DNA of 7,746 nucleotides from DATAOG01 sp046727895 (lineage in GTDB: Bacteria; Pseudomonadota; Alphaproteobacteria; Geminicoccales; Geminicoccaceae). The position numbers and the translations under genes were made by a program. The DNA lies in contig JBKPDM010000064.1 in assembly GCA_046727895.1 (NCBI GenBank), positions 1-7,746 on the forward strand, written 5' to 3'. Of the stretch, positions 1 to 6,151 are shown in pieces. Positions within the stretch are counted from its first letter, which is position 1. Each line of letters begins with the position of its first letter. Below the pieces are notes generated by a model. The model did no database searches. It was given only the letters and a program-made list of their open reading frames with translations, and was not told where the DNA came from.

Positions 1-490
1 GCGTCAGATCGTCCGCGGCATAGATCGCGGCTTCGGCGGTCCGATCGCCGGTGTCCTTGGAGGTCGGGCAGAGCGCATCCAGCACCCGATCCCTGAGGTC
101 CGCGAGATCGGCCGCGCGCGCCCGAAACACTTCGTCCTCGCCCGCCCGGTACTCGGCCATCTCCCGCTCGAGGACCTTCGACCAGGCTTCGTCGGCCGGC
201 TGGCCGGCCGCAACCGCGGCGAGGATCGGCTCGATCAGATCCTCGTCCTCGAGCAGCGCGGTCTGGAACTCGAGGATGTCGCGGGCCAGCTCGTCGGCGC
301 CGGCGGCAAGCGCCTGCAGCTCTGCTCCCGCGGTCTCGATCGCCGCCCGCAACGCCGCCTGCTGCTCCTCCGGGCCGCCGCTCACGCGGCCACGCGGCCG
401 CCGGGCGCCGTGCAGCACGATCCGCCCGATCGCGAGCCCCTGCGCCGCCGCCAGACCCTGGCAGACGGTCTCGCCCCGCGCCTCACTCAT
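1..490 (-). CDS. PTS enzyme I (PEP-protein phosphotransferase) of the Dha type, N-terminal part, cut by window edge
   Basis: Enzyme I takes phosphate from phosphoenolpyruvate and passes it to HPr in the cytoplasm; here it would start the relay that recharges the dihydroxyacetone kinase. Translating the minus strand from the ATG at 490 gives 163 codons with no stop before the edge. The N-terminus has the enzyme I pattern QGLAAAQGLAIGRIVL, followed by an alanine/glutamate-rich helical stretch containing ILEFQTALLEDEDLIEPI, typical of the HPr-binding helical subdomain. The phospho-accepting histidine (about residue 190 in the family) and the PEP-binding domain lie beyond the window. The start overlaps the end of the HPr gene by 8 bases (ATGAGTGA), and I see only a weak ribosome site, so translation is probably coupled. 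It could be a full enzyme I or a short E. coli DhaM-like N-terminal piece; the visible part cannot decide. Confidence 0.88.
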   Translation of the reverse strand, partial: MSEARGETVCQGLAAAQGLAIGRIVLHGARRPRGRVSGGPEEQQAALRAAIETAGAELQALAAGADELARDILEFQTALLEDEDLIEPILAAVAAGQPADEAWSKVLEREMAEYRAGEDEVFRARAADLADLRDRVLDALCPTSKDTGDRTAEAAIYAADDLT

Positions 491-788
491 CGAAGTTGCG
501 CTCGACCAGTCCCACGAGGGCGCTGATGGCCGCTTCGGCATCCGGCCCCCCGGCTTCGAACGACAGGGCCTCGCCGAAGCGCGCCTTCAGCTTCATGACC
601 CGGTTCGGCGACTTGGCGTTGACCCACTCGCCGTCTGCGCCCGCCCGCACGAGGACCGCGGCCTCGAACTGCTTGGCGAGCTTGGTGAGCTTGACCGCCG
701 GGCGCGCGTGCAGGCCGGTCGGATCACGAACGACCGCTGCGCCACGGATGGCTTCATTCGGTCGGGCAATGGCGTCAGCTCGATCCAT
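483..788 (-). CDS. HPr-family phosphocarrier protein
   Basis: A 101-residue HPr-like protein that carries phosphate from enzyme I to the EIIA domain of DhaM. The active-site motif TGLHARPA is at residues 24-31 with the phospho-histidine at H27. It is followed by the usual amphipathic helix (AVKLTKLAKQF) and by NAKSPNRVMKL at 58-68, which occupies the place of the NAKSIMGVM stretch that holds the regulatory serine of classical HPr (here S60). It is slightly longer than the usual 85-90 residues because of about 14 extra N-terminal residues. The start at 788 is supported by GAGGGG at 799-794, five bases upstream. It lies 9 bases after dhaM and overlaps the enzyme I gene by 8 bases, so it is most likely dedicated to the Dha relay rather than being the cell's general HPr. 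That dedication is inferred from context. Confidence 0.93.
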   Translation of the reverse strand: MDRADAIARPNEAIRGAAVVRDPTGLHARPAVKLTKLAKQFEAAVLVRAGADGEWVNAKSPNRVMKLKARFGEALSFEAGGPDAEAAISALVGLVERNFDE

Positions 789-797
789 CGGAGCCCC

Positions 798-1187
798 TCA
801 TGGCGAAAGCTCTTCGGCGGTCGCGCGCACCCGATCGAGCGGGCTGCCGCCCGCAGCCTCGGTCGCGGCCATTACGGCGCCCTCGACGATCGGCGCGTTG
901 CAGATCGCGACCCGCTCCTGCCAGTCTTCGGGCAGCAGCTCGATCGCCATCTCGCTGTTGGTCTCGGCACCGCCGAGATCGACCAGCATGGCCACGCCCG
1001 CCGGGCTGTAGACCTGCTCGATCGCGGCCTTGATCCGGGCCACGTCGGTGCCGAGACCGCCCTCGGGATTGCCGCCGCAATGGGCGACCCGGACCTCCTC
1101 ACCGACCATCTCGCGCACCATGTCGGCCGCGCCCGCGGCGACCTTGGGCGAGTGCGAGACGATCACGATCGCGACCCGATCCGCCAT
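798..1187 (-). CDS. dhaM: DhaM, EIIA-like phosphotransferase subunit of PEP-dependent dihydroxyacetone kinase
   Basis: A 129-residue cytoplasmic protein of the mannose-type EIIA fold that accepts phosphate from HPr and re-phosphorylates the ADP bound to DhaL. The N-terminus VAIVIVSHSPKVAAG holds the expected active-site histidine (H12). Further family signatures are the GGNPEGGLGTD stretch (residues 38-48) and LVDLGGAETNSEMAIELLP (68-86), which align well with E. coli DhaM as I remember it. E. coli DhaM is a three-domain fusion (EIIA-HPr-enzyme I N-domain). Here only the EIIA domain is present and the other two follow as separate genes. The start at 1187 sits 4 bases after the dhaL stop, and 9 bases separate its stop from the HPr start. 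Confidence 0.95.
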   Translation of the reverse strand: MADRVAIVIVSHSPKVAAGAADMVREMVGEEVRVAHCGGNPEGGLGTDVARIKAAIEQVYSPAGVAMLVDLGGAETNSEMAIELLPEDWQERVAICNAPIVEGAVMAATEAAGGSPLDRVRATAEELSP

Positions 1188-1191
1188 GGCG

Positions 1192-1821
1192 CTACGAGGC
1201 CCCCGCCAGCACGTCGCAGACCGCGCCGATCAGGAGCGCGCTCGACTGCGCGCCGGGATCGAGATGGCCGATCGAACGCGCGCCCAGATAAGAGGCGCGG
1301 CCCGTCGTGGCCTGCATCGGCCTGGTCGCGGCGAGGCCCTCCTCGGCGGCGGCCCGTACCCGCTCGAGCAGCTCTCCAGGCGCCAGCCCGTCGGCGCTGC
1401 CCGCCTCGAGCGCCCGCAGCGCCGGTACCAGGACATCGAGCATGGTCTTCTGCCCGACGTCCGAGCGGCCCCGCTTCTTGACCGCCTCGATCCCCTCGGC
1501 GAACAGGCCCGCCACGCCCGCGCCGTCGCCTGGCAGCTCGGCCGCGGCTTTGCCCATGGCCATGAGCAGACTGCCGTAGAGCGGGCCGGACGCGCCCCCG
1601 ACCTTCATCACCAGAGCCATGCCCGCCTTCTGCAGAGCCTGGCCGAGCGGCAGGGCGGCGAGCTCGTCGCGCGCCGCCGCGATCGCATCGAAGCCGCGGC
1701 GCATGTTGACGCCGTGATCGCCGTCGCCGATCGCCTGGTCGAGCACGGTCAGCTGATCGGCGTGCGCGCGAATCACCGCGACGCTCGCGTCCAAGAGGCG
1801 ACCGACCAGCTCAGGAGCCAT
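1192..1821 (-). CDS. dhaL: DhaL, ADP-binding subunit of dihydroxyacetone kinase
   Basis: A 209-residue cytoplasmic subunit, the usual length, that holds ADP/ATP as a fixed cofactor and transfers phosphate to dihydroxyacetone bound on DhaK, giving DHAP. Motifs are intact: the Mg-nucleotide aspartates in LDQAIGDGDHGVNM (D28, D33, D35), GGASGPLYG at 75-83, KTMLD at 125-129, and the C-terminal TGRASYLGARSIGHLDPGA at 173-191. The downstream EIIA gene marks it as the PEP-dependent, DhaM-partnered type rather than an ATP-dependent single-chain kinase. The start at 1821 has a strong AAGGAG at 1834-1829, seven bases upstream. It overlaps the end of the preceding ATPase gene by 11 bases, so production is tied to the transporter. 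Its partner DhaK is not seen in the window. Confidence 0.96.
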   Translation of the reverse strand: MAPELVGRLLDASVAVIRAHADQLTVLDQAIGDGDHGVNMRRGFDAIAAARDELAALPLGQALQKAGMALVMKVGGASGPLYGSLLMAMGKAAAELPGDGAGVAGLFAEGIEAVKKRGRSDVGQKTMLDVLVPALRALEAGSADGLAPGELLERVRAAAEEGLAATRPMQATTGRASYLGARSIGHLDPGAQSSALLIGAVCDVLAGAS

Positions 1822-2872
1822 AGGCTCGCTCCTTCGGGGGCTCGGCGCGGCGTGAGACCGAATGGTCGATCAGGGCCCCCGCCCCATCGAAGAACAGGAC
1901 GGCGCCCGCTCGGGCCTTCGCCGTGGTCCGATCACCGGGGTGTAGCTCCATGCCCGGATCGAGCAGCGTGTGGATCTCGCCGCCCGGTACGGTCAGGACC
2001 GCGATCGTCTCGGCGCCGAGATGCTCGACCGCGCGCACCTCGGCCGCCTCGCCACCCTGGCCGACGATCACGTCCTCGGGTCGGATACCGAAGGTCGCCG
2101 TCCGATCGGGCCCGTCGCGAACCCCGAGCGCGCCCCGCGGCAGGAGATTGATCTGGGGCGAGCCGAGCCGTTTGGCAACGTACACATTGGCCGGCGTTTC
2201 GTAGACCGCGCGCGGCGTGCCGAGCTGGACCAGCGCGCCTTCGGCCAGGACGCCGATCCGATCGGCGAGCGTCATCGCCTCGATCTGGTCGTGGGTGACG
2301 TAGAGGATCGTGGCGCCGAGATCGAGCTGGATGCGCTTCAACTCGACCCGCAGGTCCTCGCGCAGCTTGGCGTCGAGCGAGGAGAGCGGCTCGTCCATCA
2401 GAAAGATTGCGGGCTGGCGGACCAGCGCCCGGCCGATCGCGACCCGTTGCATCTCGCCGCCCGAGAGCTGGGTCGCGCGGTTGGCGAGCTTGCCCTCGAT
2501 CCGGAGCAGCGCGGCAATCTCCTCGATCCGCGTCCGGATCTGCTCCTCCGACCAGCCGCGGCCCGGCGCGCGCAGCGGAAAGGCGAGGTTCTCGAACGCC
2601 GTGTAATGTGGATAGAGTGAGTATTGCTGAAACACGAAGGCGACGTCGCGGCTCGCAGGCGACAGTCGGGTGGCATCGCGACCGTCGATCGTGATCCGGC
2701 CTTCGTCCGGCGCCTCGAGCCCCGCGATCAGGCGCAGCGTGGTCGTCTTGCCGGCGCCGGTCGGCCCGAGCAGGACGACCAGCTCGCCGTCCTTCACGCC
2801 GAGGTCGAGGTTGCGGACCGCGGTCGTCCGCCCGAAGCGCTTGGTGACGCCGCTGAGCTGGACGTCAGCCAC
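1811..2872 (-). CDS. ABC transporter ATP-binding protein (MalK/UgpC-like), second of two
   Basis: Cytoplasmic ATPase of a carbohydrate-type importer (CUT1 family), 353 residues. Motifs in order: Walker A GPTGAGKT at 36-43, Q-loop Q82 in FVFQQYSLYPH, signature LSGGE at 136-140 (E in the usual Q position), Walker B IFLMDE with D160-E161, D-loop SSLDA, and H-loop H194 in VTHDQIEAM. The C-terminus carries a MalK-like regulatory/TOBE region (FGIRPEDV, later VEHLGAETIAVL). I chose the GTG at 2872 because the homologous sequence begins there (VADVQLSGVTKRFG), GGAG stands six bases upstream at 2882-2879, and it overlaps the preceding ATPase by 8 bases. The longer reading frame from 2974 is a shadow of that gene. 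It probably pairs with the neighbouring ATPase as a heterodimer (inference). Confidence 0.93.
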   Translation of the reverse strand: MADVQLSGVTKRFGRTTAVRNLDLGVKDGELVVLLGPTGAGKTTTLRLIAGLEAPDEGRITIDGRDATRLSPASRDVAFVFQQYSLYPHYTAFENLAFPLRAPGRGWSEEQIRTRIEEIAALLRIEGKLANRATQLSGGEMQRVAIGRALVRQPAIFLMDEPLSSLDAKLREDLRVELKRIQLDLGATILYVTHDQIEAMTLADRIGVLAEGALVQLGTPRAVYETPANVYVAKRLGSPQINLLPRGALGVRDGPDRTATFGIRPEDVIVGQGGEAAEVRAVEHLGAETIAVLTVPGGEIHTLLDPGMELHPGDRTTAKARAGAVLFFDGAGALIDHSVSRRAEPPKERAYGS

Positions 2873-3962
2873 TGCCGGCTCCACGCGAAGGCGCGCTCTC
2901 GAGCGCCCGCTCGGTGCGCCCGTCGAACAGCACGAGCGCCTCGGTCCTGAAGTCGAGGCCCACGGTCTCGCCAAACCCGGCGCGCACGGTGTTCGGCGCC
3001 CGCACCTTGAGCCGCCCGGCGGAGGTGTCGACCGTGATCAGCTGCCGGGCGCCCATGTACTCGACGCCGTAGACGCGCCCGCGCAGAACGCCGGCATCGC
3101 CAATCTCGATGTGCTCGGGGCGAACCCCGAGGATTGCCTCCTCGTGCTCGAGCCCCTGGCGCAGCTCGGGGATCGGGACGTCGGCGCCGTTGACCCGCAC
3201 GGCACGCACGCCGGGCGCAAGGCGCCCCCTGGCCGGCAGCAGGTTCATCGCCGGGCTGCCGATGAAGCTCGCGACGAAGGTCGTCGCCGGGCGGCCGTAC
3301 ACTTCGGAGGGCCGGCCCACCTGGAGCACGTCGCCATGGTTCATCACCGCGATCACGTCGCCCATGGCCATCGCCTCGACCTGATCATGGGTGACGTAGA
3401 CCGTGGTGGCCGCGATGCGGTCGTGCAGGAGCCGGAGCTCCTCGCTCATCAGCTCGCGGAATTCGGCGTCGAGCGAGCCGAGCGGCTCGTCCATCAAGAA
3501 CGCCTTGGGCCGGCGGATGATCGCCCGGCCGAGCGCCACGCGCTGCCGATCGCCCCCGGAGAGGCCGCCGACCGGGGCGGCCAGCACCTGCTCGATGCGC
3601 AGCAGCTTCGCGACTTCCTCGACCCGGCGCCGGATCTCGGCCCGCGTCACGCCCTGGGCTTTGAGCGGAAAGGCCAGGTTCTGGCGCACGTTCATGTGCG
3701 GATAGAGCGCGTAGAGCTGAAACACGAAGGCGATGTCGCGCCTCGCGGCGCGCTCGAAGGTGACGTCCTCGCCATCGAGCAGGATCTGGCCCGCGGTTGG
3801 AATCTCGAGCCCCGCGATCATGCGCAGCGTCGTCGTCTTGCCGCAGCCCGACGGGCCGAGCAGAACGAAGAAGGCGCCGTCCTCGATCACCAGGCTCGAG
3901 TTGCGCACGGCGTTGAAGTCGCCGAAACGCTTTTGGACATTGGCGAGGCGGATCTCGGCCAT
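2865..3962 (-). CDS. ABC transporter ATP-binding protein (MalK/UgpC-like), first of two
   Basis: Cytoplasmic ATPase of 365 residues powering the importer. Motifs: Walker A GPSGCGKT at 36-43, Q-loop Q82 in FVFQLYALYPHM, signature LSGGD at 134-138 (D in the usual Q position), Walker B FLMDE with D158-E159, D-loop GSLDA, and H-loop H192 in VTHDQVEAM. A MalK-type C-terminal domain follows (GVRPEHIEIGD, VEYMGARQLITV). The start at 3962 has GGAGG at 3971-3967 and shares one base with the stop of the small membrane protein gene (TGATG). A longer open frame upstream to 4175 only overlaps that gene. The two ATPases share the same layout but differ throughout, so they are ancient paralogues rather than a recent tandem duplication. 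Two ATPase genes next to two permeases is also seen in rhizobial glycerol (GlpSTPQUV) systems. Confidence 0.94.
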   Translation of the reverse strand: MAEIRLANVQKRFGDFNAVRNSSLVIEDGAFFVLLGPSGCGKTTTLRMIAGLEIPTAGQILLDGEDVTFERAARRDIAFVFQLYALYPHMNVRQNLAFPLKAQGVTRAEIRRRVEEVAKLLRIEQVLAAPVGGLSGGDRQRVALGRAIIRRPKAFLMDEPLGSLDAEFRELMSEELRLLHDRIAATTVYVTHDQVEAMAMGDVIAVMNHGDVLQVGRPSEVYGRPATTFVASFIGSPAMNLLPARGRLAPGVRAVRVNGADVPIPELRQGLEHEEAILGVRPEHIEIGDAGVLRGRVYGVEYMGARQLITVDTSAGRLKVRAPNTVRAGFGETVGLDFRTEALVLFDGRTERALESAPSRGAGSG

Positions 3963-4162
3963 CACGCCTCCGGAAAGTGGCTCACGATGACGAAGCCGAC
4001 CGTGCCGATCAGGATCGCCGTGAACGAATAGCCAAAGAGCATGAGCGAGAACGGCTGCATCAGCATGACGACGCCGAGCGCGATCAGCGCCATCGCGGCG
4101 TTCTCCCAGGGGTCGCGGCGAAACCAGCGCCGCAGATGCCGGGAGGGCTGGGCGGCGCTCAT
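3962..4162 (-). CDS. small two-helix membrane protein of the transporter operon, function unknown
   Basis: A 66-residue protein I cannot assign to a named family. The N-terminal 16 residues are arginine-rich (R8, R11, R12, R15, R16), then DPWENAAM leads into two closely spaced hydrophobic stretches at about residues 22-42 and 44-61, ending in SHFPEA. By the positive-inside rule both ends should face the cytoplasm. It is real rather than chance: it is bracketed by an ATGA overlap with the upstream permease (4162-4159) and a TGATG overlap with the downstream ATPase, and its composition is clearly membrane-like. Its place between the permeases and the ATPases suggests an accessory or stabilising subunit of the importer. 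Rhizobial glycerol transporters also encode a small membrane protein (GlpU), but I see no convincing sequence likeness. Confidence 0.85.
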   Translation of the reverse strand: MSAAQPSRHLRRWFRRDPWENAAMALIALGVVMLMQPFSLMLFGYSFTAILIGTVGFVIVSHFPEA

Positions 4163-5118
4163 CGGCGCACCGCACCGAAGGTGATGCCGCGCAGCAGGTG
4201 CCGGCGCAGCAGCACGGTGAAGATCACCACCGGCAGGAGGAACAGCGTGGTCCCGGCCGCGACCGCCGGCCAGTCGAGGCCGCCCTCGCCAATGATGATC
4301 GGAATGAAGGGCGGTGCGGTCTGCGCCTGGCCGCTGGTCAGCAGCAGCGCGAAGGCATACTCGTTCCAGCTGAAGATCAGGCAGAAGATCGCGGTCGCGG
4401 CGATGCCGGTGGTCGCCTGCGGCAGGACCACCTTGCAGAACGCCTGGAAGCGCGTGTAGCCGTCGACCATGGCGGCGTCCTCGTACTCGCGCGGGATCGC
4501 GTCCATGAAGCTCTTCAGGAGCCAGACCGAGAGGCTCATGTTGACCGCGGTGTAGAGGAGGATCATGCCGAGGTGCGTATCGGTCAGACCGAGCGCCCGA
4601 TACATCAGAAAGATCGGGATCGCGACCGCGACCGGCGGCATCATCCGGGTCGAGAGGATGAAGAACAGCAGGTCGTCCCGGATCGGCACCCGGAAGCGCG
4701 AGAACGCATAGGCGGCGAGCGTGCCGAGGAAGACCGCGAGAAAGGTCGAGCCGAAGCCGATCAGCAGCGAGTTGAGGTAGCGCCCGGCGAAGCGCGAGGG
4801 CCCCGTGATCACCATGTTGCGCGAGCGCACCAGCTCGTCGTACCAGGTCGTGGGCGGCGGCAGGCTCGCCATGTACTCCGGCGTCTGGCGGGTGCGGTTG
4901 GTGAACAGGTTGACGTAGCCCTCGAGCGACGGCTCGAAGATCACCTTGGGCGGATAGGCGATGGCCTCGGATGGCGTCTTGAAGCCGGTCAGGAAGATCC
5001 AGACCATCGGGATCAAGGTGATCACCGCATAGGCGATCACGAGGACCGCGGCGATCCAACGGCTGCGCGGCGACGGCTCGATGATCGAGCGCGCGCTGTC
5101 GGCGGCTGCGGCGCTCAT
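4159..5118 (-). CDS. ABC transporter permease, MalG-type
   Basis: Inner-membrane permease of 319 residues, normal for the MalG branch of CUT1 importers. A first membrane helix at about 21-43 (WIAAVLVIAYAVITLIPMVW) is followed by a longish periplasmic segment with a PPPTTWYDE stretch (88-95). The transmembrane core then runs from about 113 to 307. The ATPase-coupling EAA loop is EDAAMVDGYTRFQAFCKVVLP (about 213-233), with the conserved glycine at G220. The C-terminus RRHLLRGITFGAVRR is typical of MalG-type proteins. The start at 5118 overlaps the stop of the upstream permease (ATGA). The frame stays open to 5964, but that part is only the antisense-frame shadow of the other permease. The AQTAPPFIPIIIGEGGLDWPAVAAGTT segment resembles permeases I know from rhizobial polyol/sugar importers. 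The substrate cannot be read from sequence. Confidence 0.93.
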   Translation of the reverse strand: MSAAAADSARSIIEPSPRSRWIAAVLVIAYAVITLIPMVWIFLTGFKTPSEAIAYPPKVIFEPSLEGYVNLFTNRTRQTPEYMASLPPPTTWYDELVRSRNMVITGPSRFAGRYLNSLLIGFGSTFLAVFLGTLAAYAFSRFRVPIRDDLLFFILSTRMMPPVAVAIPIFLMYRALGLTDTHLGMILLYTAVNMSLSVWLLKSFMDAIPREYEDAAMVDGYTRFQAFCKVVLPQATTGIAATAIFCLIFSWNEYAFALLLTSGQAQTAPPFIPIIIGEGGLDWPAVAAGTTLFLLPVVIFTVLLRRHLLRGITFGAVRR

Positions 5119-6071
5119 CGCTCTGCCACCCGGTTGAGCACCTTGACGTAGATGTTGGCGGCGCCGAACACGGTCACGAACAGGATCACCGCGAAGGCCG
5201 AGGAGTAGCCGGTGCGCCACTTCTCGAACGCCTCGCGCTTCAGGTTGATCGAGGCGAGCTCGGTGGTCGACCCCGGCCCGCCCGCGGTCAGCTCGACCAC
5301 CATGTCGAACATCTTGAAGTTCTCGATCGCCCGGAACAGCACGGCCAGCATCAGGAACGGCAGCACCAGCGGCAGCGTGATGCTCCAGAACTGGCGCCAC
5401 TGCGAGGCGCGGTCGACCTCCGCCGCCTCGTAGATGTAGTCGGGAATCGAGCGCAGCCCGGCGAGACAGATCAGCATGACATACGGCGTCCACATCCAGG
5501 TATCGACCATCACGATCGCCCAGGGCGCCAGATTGACGTCGCCGATCATGGTGAAATTGCCGGCGCCGATGAAGAAGTTGACGATGTAGTTGAAGATGCC
5601 GGCCTGCGGCTCGAACAGGTAACGCCAGAACACGCCGACCACCGCCGGCGAGAGCATCATCGGCAACAGGATCAGCGTGGTCCAGAAGCCGTGGCTCTTG
5701 AACTGACGATTGATCAGAATAGCGAGGCCGAGGCCGAGCGTCACCTGGAAGAACATCGACCAGCAGACGAAGTGGGCCGTGACCTGCAGATAGCCCCAGA
5801 TGTCCGCGCTTTGCAGAATTCGCTCGTAATTCCTGAGACCTATCCACTTGATCTCCCGCCCCGGCTGATTGGCTCGGTAGTCGGTGAAGCTGAGATAGAT
5901 CGTCCAGAGTAGAGGAAAGATGTTGATCGACAGAAGAAGCAGGATGGTCGGCGCGATGAACCACCAGGCGATCAGGCGGTCGGAGAGCCCCTTGACCGGC
6001 CGGACGATGGCGCCGGCGCTCGGCGCGCCGAGCCGGCCGGTGATCGATGCCGCAGCTGAGGTTTCGGTCAT
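5115..6071 (-). CDS. ABC transporter permease, MalF-type
   Basis: Inner-membrane permease, 318 residues from the chosen start. After a hydrophilic N-terminus of about 33 residues come hydrophobic helices at about 34-60, 98-120, 131-153, 183-206, 231-249 and 289-310. The coupling loop is EAAEVDRASQWRQFWSITLP at 215-234, in which the usually conserved glycine is arginine (R221). FDMVVELTAGGPG and the closing AANIYVKVLNR are typical of MalF-like proteins. Start choice is uncertain: the ATG at 6143 would add 24 residues but encode them through a strong inverted repeat, and neither start has a good ribosome site. I favour 6071 because it leaves the stem-loop untranslated and gives a usual-looking N-terminus. 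It follows the binding-protein gene and overlaps the next permease by 4 bases. Confidence 0.9.
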   Translation of the reverse strand: MTETSAAASITGRLGAPSAGAIVRPVKGLSDRLIAWWFIAPTILLLLSINIFPLLWTIYLSFTDYRANQPGREIKWIGLRNYERILQSADIWGYLQVTAHFVCWSMFFQVTLGLGLAILINRQFKSHGFWTTLILLPMMLSPAVVGVFWRYLFEPQAGIFNYIVNFFIGAGNFTMIGDVNLAPWAIVMVDTWMWTPYVMLICLAGLRSIPDYIYEAAEVDRASQWRQFWSITLPLVLPFLMLAVLFRAIENFKMFDMVVELTAGGPGSTTELASINLKREAFEKWRTGYSSAFAVILFVTVFGAANIYVKVLNRVAER

Positions 6072-6099
6072 GGCGGTTGTGCCAGGCTTGGCCCCTTCG

Positions 6100-6131
6100 G
6101 TGGCCAGCCGGGTCCGAGCCCGGCTGGCCAC
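6100..6131 (-). promoter_or_regulatory. intercistronic stem-loop between binding-protein and permease genes
   Basis: A perfect 13-base inverted repeat, GTGGCCAGCCGGG and CCCGGCTGGCCAC, with a 6-base loop. As minus-strand RNA it is a very GC-rich hairpin beginning 20 bases after the binding-protein stop codon. No run of U follows, so it is not a standard intrinsic terminator. In many binding-protein operons a hairpin here blocks 3' exonucleases or limits read-through, so that binding protein outnumbers permease; that role is inferred by analogy. If the permease really starts at 6143, the hairpin lies within its first codons. Confidence 0.7.
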
Positions 6132-6151
6132 GTCATCCGACATCGGAACGA

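Noticed and set aside
51..1481. 476-codon plus-strand open frame
   Set aside because: It runs antisense across enzyme I, HPr, dhaM and part of dhaL, all well supported. Its Ser/Arg/Ala-rich composition is typical of shadow frames.
2670..4031. 453-codon plus-strand open frame
   Set aside because: It is antisense to the ATPase genes, with no domain signal and biased composition.
5119..5964. N-terminal extension of the MalG-type permease frame up to 5964
   Set aside because: The extra residues are an out-of-frame reading of the MalF-type permease gene. The membrane-protein sequence begins at the ATG at 5118, which overlaps the upstream stop.
6100..6131. The hairpin as an intrinsic terminator
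   Set aside because: The minus-strand sequence after the stem is CGAAGGGG, without the needed U-run, and the operon clearly continues.
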